From Halomicrobium salinisoli (GTDB lineage: Archaea > Halobacteriota > Halobacteria > Halobacteriales > Haloarculaceae): 64,000 bases of DNA. A program made the position numbers and the translations under genes. Shown here in pieces: positions 54,090 to 61,934 of the stretch (position 1 is the stretch's first letter; every line of letters begins with the position of its first letter). The DNA lies in the NCBI RefSeq assembly GCF_020405185.1, contig NZ_CP084464.1, positions 310,001-374,000 of the forward strand. The letters run 5' to 3'. Below the pieces are notes generated by a model. That model was not told where the DNA came from. It did no database searches and saw nothing but the letters and a program-made list of their open reading frames with translations.

Positions 54090-54604
54090 ACTCACGCCAT
54101 CACCACTATCGATGAAAAACCTTCCGCCGCTGCCGGATTCTGGGGCCGCCACCCGTCGGACGTCCGACGCCGCCGCCGAGAGCGGGTGTCGGAGCAACCG
54201 ACGCACGCGGGCGGATTCACGGGAGAATCTCGCTCCGTCCGGGCCGGTCGCCGACACCGGGCCGTCCGCGTCTGCCGGATCGACTTTCGCGGACGGCCCT
54301 GCAGATCGACGCGCTTCATCCGACTCGACCCGTCCCGAGTGCAAGACGTCTCCACGACCCTCGGCGGTCGCTTCCGGGCTTCGGTCGACGACGTCGCGGT
54401 GGACCCAGACGGCCCACCGCGGCGGCGGTCGCGAGCCACCAGAAGAACCCCGCTGGCGTCTCCGGATCGTCCTCGACCTGCAGGTGGCTCGGCGGCGGTC
54501 GGCTCCTGTCGCCGGACGCACACATGGGTGCGATGAATGGAGCCGGGCGCTCAACGATTCGGCCCCCTCGCTCCGCGACGACGGCGTGACACCGCCGCCG
54601 CAGT
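54090..54604. other. 515-bp intergenic stretch
   Basis: Upstream region of IclR regulator 3. No supported coding sequence and no strong TATA box seen beyond the weak TTTTTCATCG near 54110-54120 on the minus strand. No palindrome of the two families described elsewhere. Confidence 0.45.
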
Positions 54605-55465
54605 TCAGACGTCGACGACGCCGTTGGTGAGGGTGCCGACGTCCTCGATTTCGATGGCGACGTCGTCGCCGGGCTGCATGGTGTAGTCGTCGGGGACGAG
54701 CGCGGTGCCGGTCAGCAGGACGGTCAGTTCGGGGAGTTCGTTGTGGCGTTCGAGGTAGGAGACGAGTTCCTCGCAGCTGTGGACCATATCGCCGGTGTCG
54801 GCGCTGCCCTCGTAGACGACCTCGCCGTCGCGCTCGATGGTCATCGTCATGGTCAGTTCGTGGGGTTCGGGGACGGTCTCGGTCGAGGCGACGCAGGGAC
54901 CGAGTGAGCAGCTGCGGTCGTAGATCTTGGCCTGCGGGAGGTACAGGGGGTTGTCGCCTTCGATCTCGCGGCTGCTGACGTCGTTGCCGATGGTGTAGCC
55001 GACGACGTCGCCGTCGTAGACGACCACGCCCAGCTCCGGCTCCGGGACGTCCCACTCGGAGTCGCCGCGGACGCCGACGGCCTCGCCCGGGCCGACCGTC
55101 CGAGAGGGCGTCGACTTGAGGAACAGCTCCGGGCGCTCGCTGCGGTACACTTCCATGTAGAGGTCCGGCGAGTCGCTCTCCTCTTCGCGAGCTTCTTCAC
55201 TGATCTCGTAGGTGACGCCGGCGGCCCACACCTCGGGCGGCTTCGCCGGGGCGCGGACGTCCGCCTCCGTGAGATCCACTGTGGGTGCCTCCTCGCGGTA
55301 CCGCCGCGCCAGCCCGTCGATGGACGTTCCCGCCACGTCGGCGCAGCGAGCCAGCGTCGTGAACGAGTCGATCCGCTCGTTGGCCGCGGTCAGGTCGAAC
55401 GCTCCCGCGTCGTCTTCGGCGACGAGATGGACGCTCCCGTCCGTAGCCACTCTGTAATAGCGCAT
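54605..55465 (-). CDS. xacE: 2-keto-3-deoxyxylonate (or -arabinonate) dehydratase, FAH fold
   Basis: 286 residues from ATG 55465. PPEVWAAGVTYEIS, SERPELFLKSTPSRTVGPGE, DSEWDVPEPELGVVVYDG, GDNPLYLPQAKIYDRSC and LLTGTALVP follow archaeal 2-keto-3-deoxy-pentonate dehydratases (Sulfolobus KdaD, Haloferax XacE) segment by segment. It forms alpha-ketoglutarate semialdehyde, which the dehydrogenase at 20828 would oxidise. Divergent from the UxaA-type operon with a 178-bp shared promoter region. Confidence 0.85.
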   Translation of the reverse strand: MRYYRVATDGSVHLVAEDDAGAFDLTAANERIDSFTTLARCADVAGTSIDGLARRYREEAPTVDLTEADVRAPAKPPEVWAAGVTYEISEEAREEESDSPDLYMEVYRSERPELFLKSTPSRTVGPGEAVGVRGDSEWDVPEPELGVVVYDGDVVGYTIGNDVSSREIEGDNPLYLPQAKIYDRSCSLGPCVASTETVPEPHELTMTMTIERDGEVVYEGSADTGDMVHSCEELVSYLERHNELPELTVLLTGTALVPDDYTMQPGDDVAIEIEDVGTLTNGVVDV

Positions 55466-55643
55466 GCGTGGCGCCACGTCGCGCCGGCCGGCACTTAACG
55501 ATACCGTCCGTTCGCTGTCCGGAGAGCGGTCACCGATCCGCGGTGGGGCGACCGCGCTCCCCGTTCGCCGGACCGGCCGACGACGGGACCTCCCCCTGGG
55601 GCCCCGAACATCTAAGCCCCCGTCGGTCGATACCCACTCTCAT

Positions 55644-56834
55644 ATGCCAGAGTTTACCGGCTACCGCCGAGACGACGGACGGATCGGTGTGCGCAACCGG
55701 GTCGCGGTGCTCCCGACGTCCGTCACGGCGAGTCCGATCGCCGAAGCGATCGCGGCGGAGGCCGACGCCTCCGTCAGGGCGACGCCCCACCAGATGGGGA
55801 CGAGCCAGCCCGAGCGCGCTCGCGAACAGACCGAACGGACGCTCGCCGGCACCGGCCGCAACCCGAACGTCGGCGCGGCGCTGGTCGTCGAACTCGGGAC
55901 GGAGACGATCGACGCCGACGACGTGGCCGACCGGATCGCCCGGTCCGGGAAGCCCGTCGAGACGCTGTCGATCCGCGCGGCCGGCGGGACGCGGGCCGCG
56001 GTCGACCGCGGCGCCGAGGTCGCGGGGGACCTCGTGGACGAGGTCGAGGCCGCCCGCCGGGAGACGGCCGACGCGAGCGAGCTCGTGTTCGCCGTGGAGT
56101 GCGGCGGCAGCGACGCCACGAGCGGCATCGCCGCCAACCCCGCCGTCGGCGAGGCCTGCGACCGGCTCGTCGAGGACGGCGGCACCGCCTGCTTCAGCGA
56201 GACGCCGGAGTTCATCGGCGCGGAGCACATCCTCGCCGAGCGGTGCGCCGACGACGAGGTCCGCGAGCGCCTGCTCGAGCGGGTCGACGCGCGCGAGGAC
56301 ATGGCCGCGCTGATGGGCGTCGACATGCGCGGCGCCCAGCCGTCGCCCGGCAACCAGGAGGGCGGGCTGACCACCATCGAGGAGAAGAGCCTCGGCGCGA
56401 TCTCGAAGGGCGGGACGACCCCCGTCCGCGGGATCGTCGACTACGCGGACGACCTCCCCGTCGGCGGCGGCCTCGTGCTGATGGACACCCCGGGCTACGA
56501 CGTCGAGAGCGTCACGGGGAAGGTGGCCGGCGGCGCGCAGGTCGTCGCGTTCACCACCGGTCGGGGGAGCACCACCGGCAACCCGATCGCCCCCGTGATC
56601 AAGGTGACCGGGAACCCGGCGACGTGGGACGAGATGGCGAGCAACATGGACGTGAACGCCGGCACCGTCATCGAGGGGGACTCCCTGTCGACGGTCGGCG
56701 ACCGGATCTACGACACGCTCCTGTCGGTGGCCGACGGGAAGCGGACGGCCGCCGAGCGCCGCCGCCTCGAGGAGTTCGCGATCAACGAGATCCAGCCGAA
56801 CGAGCTGGCCGAACTGCGGGGTGAGGCGGCGTGA
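55644..56834 (+). CDS. UxaA-family dehydratase, main-domain subunit 1
   Basis: 396 residues. YRRDDGRIGVRNRVAVLPTS is the classic start of the altronate/galactarate dehydratase catalytic domain; FAVECGGSDATSGIAANPAVG and GGGLVLMDTPGYDVESVTG, then TTGRGSTTGNPIAPVIKVTGN complete it. In most bacteria this domain is fused to an N-terminal SAF domain; here the SAF domain is the next gene, overlapping by 4 bp (GTGA). ATG 55644 is chosen because upstream codons lie in the promoter. Substrate could be altronate, galactarate or a deoxysugar acid. Confidence 0.85.
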   Translation: MPEFTGYRRDDGRIGVRNRVAVLPTSVTASPIAEAIAAEADASVRATPHQMGTSQPERAREQTERTLAGTGRNPNVGAALVVELGTETIDADDVADRIARSGKPVETLSIRAAGGTRAAVDRGAEVAGDLVDEVEAARRETADASELVFAVECGGSDATSGIAANPAVGEACDRLVEDGGTACFSETPEFIGAEHILAERCADDEVRERLLERVDAREDMAALMGVDMRGAQPSPGNQEGGLTTIEEKSLGAISKGGTTPVRGIVDYADDLPVGGGLVLMDTPGYDVESVTGKVAGGAQVVAFTTGRGSTTGNPIAPVIKVTGNPATWDEMASNMDVNAGTVIEGDSLSTVGDRIYDTLLSVADGKRTAAERRRLEEFAINEIQPNELAELRGEAA

Positions 56835-57154
56835 AGGGAGCGGTGATCGACGACGTCGCGCTCGTGATGACCGACGACGACACCGTCGCGACGGCGCTCG
56901 CGGACCTGGAGGCGGGCCGCGACCTGTCGGTCGACGGCGTCGACGGCTGCGAGCGCGACTCCGTCACGCTGCGCGAGGACGTCCCGTTCGGTCACAAGGT
57001 CGCGCTGACGGCGATGGCGCCGGGCGACCCCGTCTACAAGTACGGCGAGGTCATCGGCGAGGCCGCCGCGGCCATCGACCCCGGGGAGTGGGTCCACACC
57101 CACAACTGCGAGAGCCGGCGCGGGCGCGGCGACGTGCAGGAGGGTGAGGCATGA
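56831..57154 (+). CDS. UxaA-family SAF-domain subunit
   Basis: 107 residues from GTG 56831. SAF-type beta fold with the metal/substrate motif GEWVHTHNCES (bacterial UxaA: HVHN) and GHKVALTAMAPGDPVYKYGEV. It corresponds to the N-terminal domain of altronate dehydratase. Overlaps both neighbours by 4 bp, so all three UxaA-type genes should be made together and form one enzyme. Confidence 0.88.
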   Translation: MKGAVIDDVALVMTDDDTVATALADLEAGRDLSVDGVDGCERDSVTLREDVPFGHKVALTAMAPGDPVYKYGEVIGEAAAAIDPGEWVHTHNCESRRGRGDVQEGEA

Positions 57155-57420
57155 GCCACGAGGCCGAGCGACGCGAGGCCTCGGATAGAGCGAGCGGGAG
57201 CGAACGGAGTGAGCGACACGCGAGCCACGAGGATCCGACCGGAGGGAGGATCCTCGACCGGAGCGAGCGGGAGCCGAGAGAAGCGAGTCGACACGCGGGC
57301 CACGAGGGCGCGAGCGAAGCGAGCGGCCTCGGACAGGGCGAGCGGGAGCCGAGCGAAGCGAGGCGACACGCGAGCCACGAGGCCGACCGCAGGGAGGCCT
57401 CGAATGGAGCGAGCGGGAGT
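57151..57420 (+). repeat. In-frame tandem 75-bp repeats of the REP-like family
   Basis: The landmark CACGCGAGCCACGAGG (or CACGCGGGCC) recurs at 57217, 57292 and 57367, exactly 75 bp (25 codons) apart, with a partial first copy at the start codon. Intervening parts carry GAGCGAGCGGGAGC as at 7416-7640 and 58535-58665. Because 75 is divisible by three, the frame stays open across the copies. Confidence 0.85.
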
Positions 57421-58527
57421 GCGCCCGACGCCGACCTGTCCTTCGAGGGGCGTGCCCGCGCCGACGGGAGCGTCGGCGCCCGGAACCACGTGCTCGTCCT
57501 CCCGTCGGTGATCTGCTCGCACATGGTGGCCGACCGGATCGCCGATCGGGTGCCCGGAGCGGTGAGCGCGCCCCACGATCACGGCTGCGCCCAGATCGGC
57601 GCCGACAACGAGCAGACCGAGCGGACGTTCCGGGGCGTGGCGCGGAACCCCAACGTCGCGGGGACGGTCGTGGTCGGCCTGGGCTGTGAGCACGTCCAGA
57701 GCGACGCCGTCGCCGATCGCCTGGACGACGCCGGCGAGCGGGTCCGCGAGCTGTCGATCCAGGGGGTCGGCGGCACCGATCCGACCGTCGCTCGCGGCGC
57801 CCGGGCGGCCGGCGAACTGGTCGAGGCCGCGGCAGACGAACGGGTGACGGCGGGGGCGGACGCCCTCACGGTCGGGATCGTGGCCACCGACCTGGCGGCG
57901 GGGACGGTCGCCGAGGCCGCGCCGCTCGTCGGGGCGTTCGCCGACGCGGTCGTCGCGGCCGGCGGTCGCGTCGTCGCCGCCGGCAGCGAGCCCCTGATCG
58001 CCCACCCCGAGGCCGCCCGGGAGGCCGCGGCAGACGACGCGACCGCGGCGGACGTCGAGACGCTGCTCGATCGACACGAGTCGCACCCGCCGAAGGCGCG
58101 GGCGGTCCACCGCGCCGCCGCCGACCGGTCCTTCGCGGCGGCGACGCGCGCCTGGGGCGACCAGCCGATCCGGGAGGTCTGCGACTACGGGGCGCCGGCG
58201 TCGCTCGACCGGGGGCTGGCGGTCGTCGACGCGCCGTCCGAGTTCGCCGAGGCGGCGACGGGCCTGGTCGCCGCCGGCGCACAGGTGATCGTCCACGTGA
58301 CCGACGAGGGCGTCCCCACCGGCCATCCGGTGGCGCCGGTGGTGAAGGTCACCGGGAACGAGGCGACCTACGCGGCGCTGCCCGACGACGTCGACGTGGA
58401 CGCGACGACGGCCGCGGTCGCTGACCTCCGCGAGCGGGTCGCCGCGGTGCTCGATGGCGACCCCTCCTGCGCCGAGCGACACGGGGTCGACGACTTCGCC
58501 ATCACGCGCGTCGGCCCCTCGCTCTGA
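57151..58527 (+). CDS. UxaA-family dehydratase, main-domain subunit 2, with repeat-encoded N-terminal extension
   Basis: 458 residues. From about residue 92 it is a second, diverged copy of the UxaA main domain (FEGRARADGSVGARNHVLVL, APHDHGCAQIGADNEQTERT, VPTGHPVAPVVKVTGNEATY). It lacks the CGGSDATSG segment of subunit 1, so it may be structural. Residues 1-90 (ASDRASGSERSERHASH and similar) come from a GC-rich intergenic-type repeat. ATG 57151 overlaps the SAF gene stop by 4 bp, and no in-frame ATG or GTG occurs before the conserved domain, so the extension is probably translated. Confidence 0.75.
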   Translation: MSHEAERREASDRASGSERSERHASHEDPTGGRILDRSEREPREASRHAGHEGASEASGLGQGEREPSEARRHASHEADRREASNGASGSAPDADLSFEGRARADGSVGARNHVLVLPSVICSHMVADRIADRVPGAVSAPHDHGCAQIGADNEQTERTFRGVARNPNVAGTVVVGLGCEHVQSDAVADRLDDAGERVRELSIQGVGGTDPTVARGARAAGELVEAAADERVTAGADALTVGIVATDLAAGTVAEAAPLVGAFADAVVAAGGRVVAAGSEPLIAHPEAAREAAADDATAADVETLLDRHESHPPKARAVHRAAADRSFAAATRAWGDQPIREVCDYGAPASLDRGLAVVDAPSEFAEAATGLVAAGAQVIVHVTDEGVPTGHPVAPVVKVTGNEATYAALPDDVDVDATTAAVADLRERVAAVLDGDPSCAERHGVDDFAITRVGPSL

Positions 58528-58534
58528 CTCTCGC

Positions 58535-58665
58535 CGTCTCACTTCGTTCGGTTCCCGCTCGCTGTAACGAGATTTTCCCTGCAGTCAGAACCTCGCTGCT
58601 CGCGTGTCGTTCGCTCCGCTCACTCCCGCTCGCTATAACGAGGCCTCCCTGCGGTCGGCCTCGCT
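58535..58665 (-). repeat. REP-like intergenic repeats (inverse orientation)
   Basis: Two copies of the GAGCGAGCGGGAG family on the minus strand between the UxaA-type operon and the convergent SDR gene, with the GGCCTCCCTGCGGTCGGCC arm pair. May act in transcription termination between convergent genes. Confidence 0.7.
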
Positions 58666-58666
58666 C

Positions 58667-59446
58667 TTACTCCTCGAAGGTGGCGTTCAGGAAGCCGTCG
58701 TCGACGGTGACGATCTCGCCGTTGGTGTAGGAGGCGGCGTCGCTGGCGAGGTAGGTGGCGATGCCGGCCATCTCCTCCGGCCGGGCGAGCCGCTCGTTGG
58801 TGGTCCGGTCCTTGATCGTCTCGTAGCGCGGTTCCCCGTCGGTGTAGGTGCCCTCCGTCTGCTCGGTGATGACGAAGCCCGGCCGGATGGCGTTGACGCG
58901 GATCTCCGGGCCGTACTCCTCGGCCGCGACGCGGGTGAACGAGTCGATGCCGCCCTTGGCCGTGGTGTAGGCGGCCAGGTTCGGGATGGCCGACTCCGCC
59001 GAGGCGGAGGCCATGTTGATGATCGACCCCTCGCCCATGCGCTCGGCGAACAGCTGGGTCGCGCGGACGGTCCCCTTGAGCTGGACGTCGAACACCTGGT
59101 CCCACTCCTCTTCGGTCACGTCGGCGACGCCCTTCCTGGCGATGTAGCTCGGCGAGTTGACCAGCACGTCGACGTCGCCGAACGCCTCGATCGTCTCGTC
59201 GCGCAGGTCGCGGATCGACTCGCGGTCGGTCACGTCGCAGGTCTGCTCGATGGTGTCGGCGCCGCGCTCGCGGATCTCCTCGGCCGTCCGCTCGACGCGC
59301 TCGGGCGTGCGCGAGGTGGCGACGACGTTCGCGCCCTCCTCGGCGAAGCCCAGTGCGATCGCCCGTCCGATGCCGCTCGTCGCCCCGATGACGACGGCCG
59401 TCTTGCCCTCGACCGTCACCGGGTGATGCGTATAGTCCAGTGGCAC
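58667..59446 (-). CDS. SDR oxidoreductase (sugar-acid dehydrogenase candidate)
   Basis: 259 residues. TGxxxGIG-type motif GATSGIGRAIALGF at 20-33, NSPSYIARKG, MASASAESAI and catalytic Y/K in AAYTTAKGGIDSF. Close in type to gluconate 5-dehydrogenase and 2-keto-3-deoxyrhamnonate/fuconate dehydrogenases. Beside a UxaA-type dehydratase it could be a tagaturonate reductase; with the FAH-lactate genes it could make the diketo acid. Both are inferred. Confidence 0.82.
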   Translation of the reverse strand: MPLDYTHHPVTVEGKTAVVIGATSGIGRAIALGFAEEGANVVATSRTPERVERTAEEIRERGADTIEQTCDVTDRESIRDLRDETIEAFGDVDVLVNSPSYIARKGVADVTEEEWDQVFDVQLKGTVRATQLFAERMGEGSIINMASASAESAIPNLAAYTTAKGGIDSFTRVAAEEYGPEIRVNAIRPGFVITEQTEGTYTDGEPRYETIKDRTTNERLARPEEMAGIATYLASDAASYTNGEIVTVDDGFLNATFEE

Positions 59447-59592
59447 GATTGGTGCCTCTGTCGCGACCTACATAGAGTTTGGTGACAGCGGGCGGGCGCG
59501 TCGGCGAGCGTCGTCGATCCGCGCGGCGCCGCGGCCGGCGCTCTCGCTCGCCATCCCGAAGAGCTAAGACCCGGGCAGGGCAATCGAGTCAC

Positions 59593-60636
59593 ATGCGAGC
59601 CCTAGCCAAGACCGCTCGGGAGTCGGGTGCGCTCGAGGTCGTCGAGCGCTCCGTTCCCGAGCCCGGCGCGGACGAGGTACTGGTCGAGATCGACTACGCG
59701 GGCCTCTGTGGCAGCGACGGCGGGATCTACGAGTTCGAGAGCGCGTTCGAGCGGATGGACCTGCCCAACGTCATCGGCCACGAGTACACCGGCCGCGTCG
59801 TCGAGGCCGGCGAGGCCGTCACCGCCTTCGCCCCGGGCGACCGGGTCGTCGAGCGGCCGATCCGGCCCTGCGGCGAGTGCTACCAGTGCCGGATCGGCGA
59901 GGAGAACGTCTGCCAGAACGCCGTGATCACCGGCGTCGACCACGACGGCGCCTTCGCGGGGTACATCGCCGCGCCGGCGCGGTACTTCCACCCCGTCCCG
60001 GACGACGTCGAGCCGCGCCACGCGGCGACGACGGAGCCGATCAGCATCGGCGCCCGCGCCGTCATCGAGAACTCGCGGGTCGGCGCCGGCGACCGCGTCC
60101 TCGTCGAGGGGCCGGGGCCGATCGGGCTGTTCACCGCGCAAATCGCCGACGCCCAGGGCGGCGACGTGGTCGTCTCCGGCGTCGGTCGCGACGCCGACTA
60201 CCGCCTGCCGCTGGCCGAGGAGCTGGGCTTCGAGACGCTGAACGTCGCCGACGACGACCGCGAGGCCGTCCGCGAGGAGCTGACCGACGGCATCGGCTAC
60301 GACGTCGTCTTCGACACGACCGGCCACCCCTCCGGGCTGACGACGGCCGTCGAGGAGGTCCGCAAGGGCGGCCAGATCGTCCTCGTGGGCCAGACCGGCG
60401 AGACGACGATGGAGTACTCCCCGCTCGTCCGCGCGGAGATCGACCTCCAGTGCTCCTACGCCTCGACCTACGAGGACTTCGAGCGGTCGCTGCGCATGCT
60501 GCGCTCGGGCGACGTCGACCCCGACCCGATGCTCGACGAGCGGTTCTCCCTGCGCGAGGCCGACGAGGCCTTCGAGACGTTCCTCGCCGGCGACACCTGC
60601 AAGGTCCTGTTCGATCCCTCCGAGTTCCGCGACTGA
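59593..60636 (+). CDS. Zinc-dependent MDR alcohol dehydrogenase (sugar-acid or polyol type)
   Basis: 347 residues from ATG 59593. Catalytic zinc ligands in GLCGSDGGIYEFES and GHEYTGRV, structural zinc site CGECYQCRIGEENVC, nucleotide motif VEGPGPIGLFTAQIA. The ESAFERMDLPNVIGHEY pattern resembles fuconate/threonine-type dehydrogenases. Divergent from the SDR gene, convergent with the membrane gene at 60652 (15 bp apart). Substrate unknown. Confidence 0.85.
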   Translation: MRALAKTARESGALEVVERSVPEPGADEVLVEIDYAGLCGSDGGIYEFESAFERMDLPNVIGHEYTGRVVEAGEAVTAFAPGDRVVERPIRPCGECYQCRIGEENVCQNAVITGVDHDGAFAGYIAAPARYFHPVPDDVEPRHAATTEPISIGARAVIENSRVGAGDRVLVEGPGPIGLFTAQIADAQGGDVVVSGVGRDADYRLPLAEELGFETLNVADDDREAVREELTDGIGYDVVFDTTGHPSGLTTAVEEVRKGGQIVLVGQTGETTMEYSPLVRAEIDLQCSYASTYEDFERSLRMLRSGDVDPDPMLDERFSLREADEAFETFLAGDTCKVLFDPSEFRD

Positions 60637-60651
60637 CGGCGCCGGGTCGGG

Positions 60652-61239
60652 TCAGCGATCGACCCGACAGGCGTCGCCGCGCGCCGCGAGCCAGTAGATC
60701 GAGACGAGCAGCAGCGCCACCGACGCCGCGAGCAGTTCCGTCCCGCCGAAGGGCAGGACCGCCAGTCCGCCGGCCAGGCCGGTCCCGAGGGCGGCGGCCA
60801 GCAGCGCCGAGCCGCAGCTCGCGCAGCCGCCGAGCGCGGCCGCGACGACGCCGAGCCCGGTACTCGCGCCGGCGCCGCCGGCGGACGCCGCCGACTGCCG
60901 CCTGACGCGGAAGGCGGCGAGCGCGAGGGCCACGCCGGTCAGCGCGCCGACGAGCAGCAGGCTCCCGTCGGTGACCGGATCGAGGCCGCCGGCGCCGGGC
61001 AACAGCGCGACGAACACCGTCAGCCGCGACCGCATCGAGAGGCGCCCGCCGACGAGCACGTCCCCGACCAGCGCCGGGTTCCGGGCGAGCACCGACAGGA
61101 CGACGGCGGCGGCCCCGCCCGCCAGCGCCGTCCCCGCGTACGCCGGCCGCGTCAGGACCCGGCGGACGGTCCCGGCGGCGTCGCGCACGTCCGCGAGCGA
61201 TCGCGGGACGGGGGGCCGCGACGAGGCGCGGGGGATCAC
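60652..61239 (-). CDS. Membrane protein with CxxC motif, third gene of a solute-binding/DsbA-like operon
   Basis: 195 residues, GTG start overlapping the DsbA-like stop by 4 bp (GTGA). Four or five hydrophobic segments (about 35-52, 66-80, 90-110, 125-150 and 155-180); a GGCASCGSALLAAALG motif with a CxxC pair sits at the start of the fourth. It resembles small haloarchaeal membrane proteins of unknown role. The CxxC and the DsbA-like partner suggest electron or thiol exchange across the membrane. Confidence 0.6.
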   Translation of the reverse strand: MIPRASSRPPVPRSLADVRDAAGTVRRVLTRPAYAGTALAGGAAAVVLSVLARNPALVGDVLVGGRLSMRSRLTVFVALLPGAGGLDPVTDGSLLLVGALTGVALALAAFRVRRQSAASAGGAGASTGLGVVAAALGGCASCGSALLAAALGTGLAGGLAVLPFGGTELLAASVALLLVSIYWLAARGDACRVDR

Positions 61240-61934
61240 AGCTCAAGCGCCCCCTCGAAGACGCCGTAGGACTGGTTTCCCGAGACGGTCGTGACGTGCT
61301 CGCCGCCCCGGAAGAGCGCGAACGAGGGGACGACGCCGACGTCGCTCTCCTCGGCCGCCCGCTCGTCGCGCTCGATCCGCTCCTCGATGGCATCGACGTC
61401 GCCGTCCACGGCGGCGAGCACGTCGTCCGCGGCGGCCGTCGAGACGCCCGCGTCGAGGAACTCCCGTGTACGCCGGCGGACGCTGTCGGCGTCGATCCCC
61501 GCCCGTCGCTCGTAGTAGCGCTCCTTGAGCGCCCAGAACCCGTCGGAGTCCTCGCGGTACACCGCCCACAGCGCACGCGTCGCCGGTCGGCCCCAGGGCT
61601 CGACGCCCGGGACGCTCCGCCAGACGTAGCTCACCCGGCCGGGATCGATCGCCGCCTCGCGCAGCCGGGGCAGGGTCTCGTCGGCGAACGCCGCGCAGGT
61701 GCTACAGGAGGGGTCCTCGAACGCGACGATCGTCGCCTCACCGGCCCCCGGGTCGGGGCCGAGCGTCGGCGCGTCCGCGACGCCGTCGGCGGCCGGGTGA
61801 GCGTCGATGGACTGGGGCGCGTCGGTCGCCTCGCCGCCGGCCGCGTCGCCGTCCGTCCCCCGTCCCAGACAGCCCGCGGTGGCGACGGACCCGATCGCCG
61901 CGAGCAGCGCGCGCCGGGTCGCTGGCGGCGTCAC
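61236..61934 (-). CDS. DsbA-like thioredoxin-fold lipoprotein
   Basis: 232 residues from GTG 61934, which overlaps the upstream stop by 4 bp. N-terminal ATRRALLAAIG then lipobox-like TAGCLGRG marks a Tat lipoprotein. The thioredoxin-fold motif is FEDPSCSTCAAF (CxxC), followed by a helical insert (about 110-190) and cis-Pro region GVVPSFALFRGG, as in DsbA. It should catalyse disulfide exchange outside the membrane. Middle gene of a three-gene operon. Confidence 0.8.
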   Translation of the reverse strand: MTPPATRRALLAAIGSVATAGCLGRGTDGDAAGGEATDAPQSIDAHPAADGVADAPTLGPDPGAGEATIVAFEDPSCSTCAAFADETLPRLREAAIDPGRVSYVWRSVPGVEPWGRPATRALWAVYREDSDGFWALKERYYERRAGIDADSVRRRTREFLDAGVSTAAADDVLAAVDGDVDAIEERIERDERAAEESDVGVVPSFALFRGGEHVTTVSGNQSYGVFEGALEL

